From NCBI GenBank assembly GCA_028023455.1, contig JAQFVV010012400.1, positions 16,609,490-16,673,489 of the forward strand: a DNA stretch of 64,000 nt, written 5' to 3'. Positions 37,282-46,439 of the stretch are shown here, one piece after another; the stretch's first letter is position 1; every line of letters begins with the position of its first letter. The notes under the pieces were generated by a model. The model had not been told where the DNA came from. It made no database searches and was given only the letters and a program-made list of their open reading frames with translations. Both the position numbers and the translations under genes were made by a program. This DNA comes from Epiperipatus broadwayi. Its lineage: Eukaryota; Onychophora; Udeonychophora; Euonychophora; Peripatidae.

Positions 37282-37745
37282 AACTTGTGCAAGAAAAAGA
37301 AGTAATGGTCTTGTGATGTTTTAATGATTTAGTACCAATCCCTGATAAAGACTGTTGATAACTATAATTATTAAAAAACCACCAAAATTTATAGAGACTG
37401 AACTGGAGTCAGATTACAGGCCAATTAGTTTGGATTGAAAACATTATTGTGACTTTAGTTTGGGCTTATTGCTTTAGAGTTGAGTAAATAGTTAAATGGC
37501 AGATGCTGAAACAATACATTAGATACAAAACTCTAGGTGTATTGCTCTCATATCCAAGGCTCCTCACTGATAACAATGCTAGAAACTAGTCTGGAGATTT
37601 TGTATAAATAGACACTAGATAGGGAAATAAATGCACAAACCTTCTGGCATTTATTGATTTCTGTAGATTGTATTAGGTGGCTCTATTGTATGGAGAAAGT
37701 TGCTACTATTTTAGTAGTTTTTAAAAAAAGAAATGATCATGTGAT
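37282..37745 (+). repeat. Foldback repeat family copy E
   Basis: Order of parts: family tail (CAATAACTTGTGCAAG, TTGTGATGTTTTAATGAT), middle block (AGGCCAATTAGTTTGGATTG, TTTGGGCTTATTGCTTTA), inner arm (GAAACTAGTCTGGAGAT, ACACTAGATAGGGAA), right arm (CTTCTGGCATTTATTGATT, TATGGAGAAAGTTG), and a second tail (ATGATCATGTGATATTT). It is the inverted partner of copy D and follows the LINE directly. The first tail may be the LINE's own 3' end. Confidence 0.7.
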
Positions 37746-38004
37746 ATTTTAAATAGAATTAAATATACATTACCTGCTTTTTTTTATGTTGTACTTTTAA
37801 TTATCTTTTATTGCTTTAATTTATCCATAATTTTTTTTACCTTGTTATTGTTTGCCTAATTCTCTTATCCTACCTGTATATTAAATCTACTTGTGATTTC
37901 TCCATAACTAATATGAATTATTTATAGTGAAGCCACTAACTACTGTATCAATATACACAACTTCAGTTTAACACTATCCAAATAAAATTTAAACAAAGAA
38001 AAAA

Positions 38005-38361
38005 TATATACAAAATTAACAAAGTGTATTACACACTTGAATGAGAAGCTATAAAGATACACAGAAATTATTACACGCTAAGTGCTTTCGAGGCCTTATG
38101 CCTCATATTCATAGTGGTACTGTGAGCTGCAAAGTCTGCAGCTCACAGTACCACTATGAATATGAGGCATAAGGCCTCGAAAGCACTTAGCGTGTAATAA
38201 TTTCTGTGTATCTTTATAGCTTCTCATTCAAGTTCTGCAGCCCACAGTACCGCTATGAATATGAGGCATAAGGCCTCGAAAGTGCTTAGCGTGTAATAAT
38301 TTCTGTGTATCTTTATAGCTTCTCATTCAAGTGTGTCATATGCTTTGTTAATTTTGTATAT
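38005..38361. mobile_element. Penelope-like terminal-repeat triplet with perfect 95-bp palindrome
   Basis: Three copies of one unit of about 95-120 bp: the first inverted (38005-38130), then two in direct orientation (38138-38232 and 38233-38361). The first pair forms an exact 95-bp inverted repeat with a 7-nt loop at 38131-38137. The outermost flanks (ACAAAATTAACAAAG and its complement) also pair. Each unit contains the hairpin GAGGC-ATAAG-GCCTC followed by GAAAGC. The same unit, more decayed, lies at the 3' end of the Penelope fragment at 21.4 kb, which supports the assignment. The exact arms imply recent origin or gene conversion. Confidence 0.7.
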
Positions 38362-38364
38362 TAA

Positions 38365-40105
38365 ATTATCGAATGAGAAGTCTTAAAATCTTTAATATTT
38401 TAAAAAATATATATAAATAAAGAAAAAAAATCATTAGAATTTGTAAATTTAATCCATTTTTTAATATACAAGAAGTCATTTTCCATCTCTGAGTACCAAA
38501 CTATGATCACATTTAATAAATAAATAAAATTAGGGTATGTGTGAGGTTCCAAGTAAACTAAGATGGTGGTCTGTATTTTTGATAAATATACAGTTTTTAG
38601 GGCCTATAATCTATCAAAGATGTGTTAGTTGTTAAATTAAAACAAAATTAATAAAATGATTGTTAAATTTAAAAAGAAAATGCCAATAAATTTCATTAAG
38701 AAGCTTTATTTCAATTTTTTTATTTTATTTATAGCGTAGAAAGTGATGAAGCACTCTTAATATTGTCATACTTTGGTTCAATTCAGCATGTTTCTTTTGG
38801 TCAGCAGTTTTTTTTTTGATAAATTGTCATAATTGGGACTTTTCTGTCACAGAATATGATGCAGTGGACTATTTCCAAAAGTAGGGAATCCTGTCTCCCA
38901 AAAAGTGTGTGTGTAATGGTCAAGATATGATTGCATGCCGCCAACATGAATAATGTGTAAATATTGTATTTATAATTTTTCTGTTAATCCAAATAAAAAA
39001 ATGTAAATGTTGGAATAAAAAATAAAATGTAAATATTAAATATAGCATATGCTTATTTATAGTGACATCATTGAACATGTGATAGTACATAAAACTGTTC
39101 TAGACCACTCATACAAACTATTTAAAAATGCAACAAAGATAGCTATCTCAAGTATATGGATAAATATGACAAAGTCATCAGTGATACAGAAGAATTTGAT
39201 ATAGACTCCTCATATCTATTATTGTTCTGGGGAAGAGAGCTCATATAAAAGCAATGTGCAAATTTATAACTTGATTTAATTGCAGTCTGCTAGGCCATTT
39301 GTTAAAGCTTTGCAAAAATAAGTGACAAATGTCAAAAAAAGATTTAATCTCAAATAGTAAATCAAGGGGAGGAGTAACAAAGAAGATTATAAATATAAGG
39401 TTAATAAAGAAAAGTGCTGGTACATCAAATATACTAGAAGTAAAAGCCTGTGGACAAATGATAAATAAAAAAAATAGATAGTGGGCATCCATATTACTAA
39501 TGTCACTTAATGAATGGATAGCTATGATAAGCAGTTAGGAATATCCAAAACTCAAATAGGGATTGGAGTAGTGTTGAAATGGGGCTCCATGAAAACACTG
39601 CATCCTCGAGCCAATGACAAAATCCTCCATCCATCACCAGTACTAAAATTATAGATAAACAAACTCCAACATCCAAAAGATCAATCCAATATCCAAAAAT
39701 AATCATGCTTCACTATTCTCTTCTACTTTATATATGACCTCTCTTTAGATATATTTTAACATCACTATTTTTATAATTTATAATCAATTGTAATTTAATC
39801 AACAAATTATCCATCTATACTCTTTCTATTCTGCATAAAAATTGAATTTTTATTTGAACTTTGAGTTATGTAGTCATTTCGTATACTGACTACCAGAACT
39901 CCATCATCATTGGACCACAGTTGGATTGTCATTTGTAACAATATGGATAGGAAAGATAAATGTACCTGAGAGATGACAAATTACCCTCCACACTAAATAT
40001 TCGTCAACAACTAACATGAATTAACAAATATAAAAGAAGCAGTGAATCAGCACTGAAATAAAGTAAGCAGTTATACTAATGCTTTCCTGAAGGTTTGTGA
40101 TGATG
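38365..40105. other. No recognisable feature
   Basis: AT-rich DNA. Minus-strand frames at 39241-39492 and 39503-39706 are hydrophobic and AT-derived, with no known motif. An unrecognised decayed element is possible around 39.1-39.8 kb. Confidence 0.4.
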
Positions 40106-40110
40106 GTGTT

Positions 40111-40660
40111 CTAATTGTATTTTTATATTGGACTATTTCCATCATCAAATATGAGTATTGAATGTCTTTAGAAAAAAATAATTATATTTAAATATTCCAA
40201 ATACATTCAACTATTAGTAATAGCATGTATATGCACAATGTTTCATGAAGTAATGAATTATTCTCCCCTCTTCTTCAGGTGTTGCTGGCCTGACCAGTGA
40301 GAATACTAGCATGGGATTCAAACGCATAACCTTAGAATCTTAAGTATTGAAATTTTAAGGTAACACTGTAATCAACTGAGGCATCCTGCCAAAGACTAGG
40401 ATCAGTAAAAATTTCATATACTTATCTATGAAGTTCCTCCTCATTTCTCCACTTGTTCCTAAGAGCAAAGTTGATTAGTGTTTTCCATACATTATGTATA
40501 GTCACATTAGGATAGATTATGGAAGTTTTTGCCATTTTTATGTGAACAGCATTTTTAAATTTTCTTCTTTTGGACTATTTAAATAAAAGTTAAATTTTTC
40601 TAAAGACATTCAATTCTCATATTAGATTATGGAAATAGTCCAATATAAAAATACAACTAG
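40111..40660. mobile_element. Palindromic element containing a tRNA-like (SINE-like) unit, copy 1
   Basis: Terminal inverted repeats: TTTTTATATTGGACTATTTC near 40119 pairs with GGAAATAGTCCAATATAAAA near 40631, extending inward through the ATTGAATGTCTTTAGAAA region. Inside, on the minus strand at about 40281-40390, is a tRNA-like unit with box A-like GCCTCAGTTGATTACAGTG and box B-like GCGTTTGAATCCC, followed by CACTGGTCAGGCCAGCAAC. The same architecture recurs at 56.0-59.4 kb. Confidence 0.6.
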
Positions 40661-41289
40661 TTGCACTAAAAATCATAAGTTACACCACTAGTATTAAATA
40701 AGAATAATTAACAATCATCCATTGTGATTGGTTCTAAAAGATATTCAACAAAGATTTTGCTAATTATCTAGCCACACTCAGACTTAGGGCATAAGGTACA
40801 TACTTAAGTGCTAATGTGGCTATCATAAAAATTATGCTAGGATATTGATACATGCTGATCATCATCAATGCTTTAGCCATATATTTTCAAAGGTAATCAT
40901 GATATTTGTACCATCCAGATAACCAACTGAATGTCTAAACCTATATTCCCACATAAATAAATTAAGAGCAGGGGTGATGAACCTTTTTTTCCAATGGTTG
41001 TTTGGATATTTATAAATCTCATTCATGGGCCACACAAAATTATCTACTCAAGAATTAGCCTACTATATTTGATCAAAAATGCAATCTATCTCTAATCATC
41101 AAAGGTGGGAAACTTTTTCAACTGGCAGGACAATTTCAACTATCCCCTTTTAAATGATTGCCATATTTTTTTGTGAATTAAAAATAATTAATTAACATTA
41201 TTATTATTAACGAATTTCACATTTAACAACAATTTTTCCAGTTAACCTTGAACCAATTTTATATATTCTCAAATTTCTTTTTATGTTCA

Positions 41290-41620
41290 GAACATGTTAA
41301 ATCTACAGCATCTAGAATATAGTCTTTTATAAACTTCCCTTCAGTAAATTGTTTTGAATTTTTTATTTTTTAAAAATAACTTTCACAGAAATTTCTGATT
41401 TGTTTGTTCTTCTTATAAAACATGTCACCTAATTGATGAAGATCCTTTTCAAGTTTTCTATTTTAATATTTTTTCTTCCCCAATAATTCAGAATGTTTTC
41501 CCAGATACACCAGGCACATTGATTTACTATTTCTTTCTATTAAAAAAATATTCATTGGCCCATTTCTTTTCAAATGTGCAATTTTCTGTGACATTTTTTT
41601 ACCTTATCCCCTGTAGTTAT
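41290..41620 (-). pseudogene. hAT transposase N-terminal (BED finger) fragment
   Basis: On the minus strand the sequence opens with MSQKIAHLKRNGPMNIFLIE, then RNSKSMCLVYLGKHSELLG. This resembles the BED zinc-finger start of ZBED/GTF2IRD2-type hAT transposases, in which a CLVC motif follows a YFF stretch; here one Cys reads Tyr. Later pieces resemble the FTEGKFIKD-type helix. Frame breaks are present. The catalytic core that should follow toward 40969 has no room, so it was deleted. Confidence 0.55.
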
Positions 41621-42267
41621 CCTAATAAAAAAAATAAGTGCAAAATAATAATAATAAAATGAAATTCATGTGTTATTTTTATTGGATATAAATTTGTCTG
41701 CAAAAATCATATAAAAACAAAGAAAACACTCAACTTTCATAGATTAAATCCATAGTCAGACAGACAACACAATATAGATAATGGCATATTGCATCTCTGA
41801 TAGAATGTAGTAGAGTTATTAGAAAGGTTGGAGAGAGAAAATTAAAGCTGAGAAAATAAATATTTTATTTTACTTAACTTTTAATTCAATATTTGCATGC
41901 ATATTTACAATGCATTACATGTGTGTTTAAATAGAAGTTTTATTCAGATCCATTTTATATTCTGTACTGATAGCGAATATATATGTTAAAAACATATATT
42001 CTGCTTTACATATGTTATCATTTAAAAATAAATGATCAAATTTTTAAAAAAAAAAAAAAGCGACAGGAATAAAATAGAGAAATATAATATGTTTTAAAGT
42101 TTTTTTTTAAAGAAACAAACTTGTGAAAATAAAAGTATTGTTGCATCTTTTTCTTTTAAAATAAAAGAAAGTTTTTAGTATCAAAGAGTGGGTGTGTGGG
42201 GGAGTCTAAAGTAACAATTTTAAAACTCAACATCTTTTTAAAATAGTTAAATAAAATGGTTAAAATA

Positions 42268-42369
42268 GTCATGCATTGGAGGTCGAGAGGTCAGCGTGAC
42301 TGCCTTGCACTTGCAGGCAGTTGCCCGTTTGCGGGTTTGCATCCCGGCCGATGCTATGACACTTTAAAA
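42268..42369 (+). mobile_element. Very short full-length tRNA-derived SINE with 14-bp target duplication
   Basis: The 102-bp insert is almost entirely tRNA-like. Box A-like GGTCGAGAGG is at 42281-42290 and box B-like GGTTTGCATCC at 42334-42344. The acceptor-like strands GCATTGG and CCGATGC pair (one G-U), the T-arm reads CGGG-TTTGCAT-CCCG, and an anticodon-arm-like CTGCC/GGCAG stem and a possible long variable arm (class II, Leu/Ser type) are present. A short TTTAAAAA tail follows. The 14-mer AAATGGTTAAAATA flanks it exactly (42254-42267 and 42370-42383). It lies in the hAT element. The last segment CCCGGCCGATGCTATGACA is shared with the 59.1 kb copy. Confidence 0.85.
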
Positions 42370-43772
42370 AAATGGTTAAAATACACAAATGTAAAAATTT
42401 GTTATAAAAGAAACTTTTGTGAAAATATCCTATGGGCTTTGGAATGCAATTAAGTTTGCAAGATTCCTGGATGATAAGATATTAGATTAATCTAAGAAAA
42501 AGATTAGATTAAAATGAAATATAAAAATCAATTAATTAAGGAAATGTAAAAATTAATTAAAAATAGATTTAAATTATGATTAATTAAAGATGAGAAAAAA
42601 CAAAGGAGAGAGGGATATAAAATTTGCACCTTGACTATTGTTTTTAGTCAAGTTTGCAATCAGTATATAAGTCTAATCTGCATTTTGTGATTGAATCATT
42701 CTTGTCTTCATTTATGCTCTTAAATTATTTATTGCTCCAGAGATCCAGATAATCAGAAACTGAAAATGCCATAGTAAGCCAATCAATTACTGCTATGATC
42801 ATCATCAATGCAATAGCTGCAGATCTAGAAACATGCATTGTTAGACAACCATAGGATGTTTAGCTGGGCTTCAGGCCACAAAAGCTCTCAACAAAAAATC
42901 ATATCAACTGAAACCTCACCTGAACCAATGTCCAGAACAATGTGTGGATTGTAAATAGACACAGCCACAAATTCTTTCTCCCATTGTCAACACAAAAAAT
43001 AGAAACCAAGCCCTGGAATCATTGATGGAGACAAAAAAACCAAACAGTTGGAAATTGTCAATCATGAAAACCTAGGTAATGATACTTTTAAATAACTAAA
43101 CACTTGATTTTAAATGAAATGACTTTAATAAAGGACTATTATAACTATAGTCTAAAGTCATCATTTATAAGCTCTTATGTGAAATTTATTACATTATATT
43201 GTTAAATATATGTATGTAAATAAATAATAATGTTTGTTTACTTGTAATTTGGTTTATTTTTTCTCTCTCATGTCACTGCATTACCAGTAAATTAATGTAG
43301 AGTCATTTTAAAGTAATGTGTTGTATCCTGAGACAGAGTGTGAGCTAATCATGGGATATTTCAAGCACTGGATTGTGTGCCTGTTGGATGAAGCATGCTG
43401 AATATGTAACCTATGGTTGGCTAGTTCCTGATGTTGATCTTCAAAATAAATAAAATGCTTTGGATGATAGGAGTTTAAATCTAGCAGTCAGGTAGTGCTA
43501 TAGCCTGGAAATGTTATTGTAGGTTATGTTTTATATAGTTTGATCTGGTTATAGGTACCATTGATGGTTCATCTATTGATGATATTCTGCTTCTCTGCTT
43601 GAAGAGCTGGTCCATTCCCATGCTTTTAAAATTACTATAAAAGATGTTTAAACCAAGTTAAACCTAGCAAGAATAATTAATTTCTTTTTGGACCTGGTTC
43701 AATACATTTTTAAAAGTTTTCAAGGGCTGGAGTTGATCTATGGGCCAAAAGTTCTTCATCTCTGCTTTAGAG

Positions 43773-46090
43773 CTAGCTCAGGATCAAAAGACTATAGGGA
43801 CTGTAACAGATTTCAAGAGAAAGTATAAATGCATATGCTTAATCTACTTTATGTTAAATGATTTTACTGAGATAATTTACAAATCCTTAAAGCACAATGC
43901 TATAACAAATTCAACTCACACATATTGCCAATTCATAGAACAGATAGGTGGAAGAATAAGACATTAACACTATCTTTTTTAAAACAATTATTTAATGAAA
44001 TTAATAATTAAATTAAGAAAAGATATAATAATTCAAAATTTAACATTTTTTCCCAAAAATATATAATTTCATATAGCAAAACCAATTTATTTATTTTTTT
44101 TTGCTATATAAAATTTTTTATTTTTTGATTTATTTTTCCTTTTAAATAATTACATCTGCAAAACAACATTTTACAATAAGAGGTAAGAAAAATTTTTAAT
44201 TAGCTAAAAGCTTTTTTCTATTTTTTTTTTTTTATAAAAATGGGAAGATTCTTTGCAATTACATTTTGGAAAGAAAATAAGATTTAAAAAACATGTTTTA
44301 ATGAAAAATAGGAAAAAAAACAAATGAAAATTATTTATTCCTGACAATTATTACTAATGTTAAAAATATTTAGAAATATAGTTTATAAATGAAAATGTGT
44401 AAATGTAGATGTGCAAATCAACTATACATTATTTTACCATGGTTTCATTTTTTGAATCCTTTTCTAATTATAACTTGTAATTTCTTTTGTTGTTTTTTTC
44501 TTGTAAGCTTCAAATATTTTTTTCTAGAAGTTCTATTAATGTTTTCTTTTGTAAGTTCAAACTTTTTATTATAATTATTTAACACAGATTTCCAGGGTAG
44601 ATAAACAATTAAATTTAACCATTTTACAATATAATAATTAGAAGGTTAATACAGCTTCAATTTATTCATTTTCTATAATTTGCAGATCAGATTAACACAG
44701 ACTGAGATAAACATGCTTTTGGATGGAATACAAAGCTAGCTGCAGTTTTTTAAGAGAATTCTATATTTTCTTTTAATGAACAAGCTATATGGTAAGATTT
44801 GGTGATATTCAGCTTCTTGTTAAGGCTTAGCATATAGTTTTTCCCAAATCCATTTTAAGAAACATTTTTAAAAACTATTACTGAGGTTAGCTTTACTTTA
44901 TTCAGACTAAAACTTAACTTCTCACTATGCCCTTCATAGCTGCTTTTTTCTTCAAAGCTGGATTAACAATGACATGCTGACTAGACTAAATCCTACAGTC
45001 TAATGCTTTAATCTGTTTCATATCTTATTTTTGGAACAATATTGTATCCATCTAATTTCATATTATCTCAGACATGATGGCATTAAACCCTGACCAATAG
45101 ATTCTATTTTTTACAAAATATTATTTGATTATTCTTCTTTTAATTAAAAAATTATATAGTTATTAAATTTTTTCTGTAGTTATTTTTTAATTACCAAAAA
45201 CAATATATTTTTATTACATTTTCATTGGAACAACATTCCCTTTTGTTTTAGAGAGATAAAGAGAAAAGAAAAAAGACAACTTTAATTATATAAAAAAATG
45301 GTATTTTTATCAAAAATTTTAAAACTTTATTTTTATTCTTTTCTTTTTAAAATGGCTAACACTTTCTTAAAATTTTAATTATTTATCTCTCTTATTACTT
45401 TTTTTTTAAATTAAAACTAATCAATAAATTACAAAAGAGAGAATATTTTAAATATACTTTTCTTTCACTTATACACTTACTATTAAACTATAAATATTCA
45501 CATTTGTATTATTTCAAAAATGTTTGGAATTTTCATATTTCCACTTTAAAAATATATACTATTTAAATAAGCTGATACCTGTTATTATTAAAAAAAAACA
45601 TGAAAAAAAATAATTATTCTCATTTTCCCATTTTAAGTGTTTGTTTTAATTGTAATATCTAAATGGCTAGTGTTAACTGCTACAATATATATATATATTC
45701 TTAGCTAGTCTGTTTGAATTGTGAATTTGGGGTAATTTTGATTATATATATTGTAACCATATATTTTAGTATAAAATATATTAATTGATGTAACTTATAT
45801 AAAAATTTCTCTTTCTTCTTTTGGTGATTTGGTTGGCTTGATTCGCATTTGAAAAGATTATTTCTTATATTATTTTAATATAAATTTAAGTTTGCTTCAT
45901 TCCATATACTAACTTATATCAAAATGTTTAACTTTTAAAAAAAATTTGACAACACATAAAAATTTGGTAAAATATTATTAAAAATAATATTTTTGTTTTG
46001 TTTGTTTAAAAATGATCTTAAATTATTATTTCTATTAAATTTACAGAACCGTTTATTCAGTCAAAATTAATTATTAAAAATAAATATAAT
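43773..46090. other. No recognisable feature
   Basis: AT-rich DNA with several long T tracts and a TA repeat near 45686-45700. No gene motif or element boundary was recognised. Confidence 0.5.
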
Positions 46091-46094
46091 AATT

Positions 46095-46390
46095 ACGTAG
46101 GCGTCTCAATGTAATAAAAGAAAAGAGCGCGAATTTCTAGGAGAATATCGTCTGTTAGTTTGTCTTTTGGTGGGAAGAAGAACAGAAATGGTAAAGGCAA
46201 ATAGTGTAAATTTGCTGAGCTTATTTTGAAACCATTAATAAGTGAATAAATTACCACAAAATTTGTTATAAACATAAAATAACTTAGTGGTATCTAATTA
46301 AAATGGATCACTAAAACTTAAAGATCTTTTCAAGTCGTTCGGCCAACTGAATCAAATCACCGTAGCGTTTTCCAATATCGCATTTTTGAA
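46095..46390 (+). promoter_or_regulatory. CpG-enriched patch, putative promoter
   Basis: Outside transposons this is the second local concentration of CpG in the window (for example GTAGGCGTCTC, AGAGCGCGAATTTC, AAGTCGTTCGGCC, CACCGTAGCG). The pattern matches the SLC30 promoter patch. It directly precedes a short reading frame that ends at a splice donor. No core promoter element was identified with confidence. Confidence 0.45.
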
Positions 46391-46434
46391 ATGTCGGAGC
46401 TTCCCAGTTTGAAAGAATTAAATACAAGAATTTG
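46391..46434 (+). CDS. Candidate first coding exon of an unidentified gene
   Basis: ATG at 46391 opens MSELPSLKELNTRI plus two bases, followed by GTATGT, a good splice donor. The codons are less AT-biased than the surroundings (TCG, GAG, CTT, CCC). Start context is G at -3. The peptide is too short to assign to a family, and I do not recognise it. If the donor is not used, the frame continues for about 40 more AT-rich residues, which look non-coding. The following 17.5 kb would be its intron or introns. Position in a CpG-rich patch is the main support. Confidence 0.4.
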
Positions 46435-46439
46435 GTATG

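Larger units (their letters stand above)
40969..43764 (-). mobile_element. hAT DNA transposon, large and decayed
   Basis: Ends CAGGGGTGATGAACCTTTTT and AAAGTTCTTCATCTCTG (complement CAGAGATGAAGAACTTT) form hAT-type inverted repeats. Flanking octamers ATTAAGAG (40961-40968) and CTTTAGAG (43765-43772) agree at 6 of 8 positions and fit the hAT target pattern. The subterminal ATGGGCCACACAAAAT stretch is typical of this hAT group. A transposase N-terminus lies at 41290-41620 on the minus strand, and a SINE is nested at 42268. Most of the transposase is missing. Confidence 0.7.

Noticed and set aside
39241-39706. Two hydrophobic minus-strand frames as a membrane protein
   Set aside because: The residues are those expected from antisense AT/purine-rich DNA; the frames are not joined by splice signals and match no family.
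42268-42369. A functional tRNA gene
   Set aside because: Target duplications and an A-rich tail mark it as a retroposed SINE, and the anticodon loop is oversized.
46093-46275. 60-residue minus-strand frame in the CpG-rich patch
   Set aside because: No recognisable motif or convincing start context; it is more likely promoter sequence read in the wrong frame.
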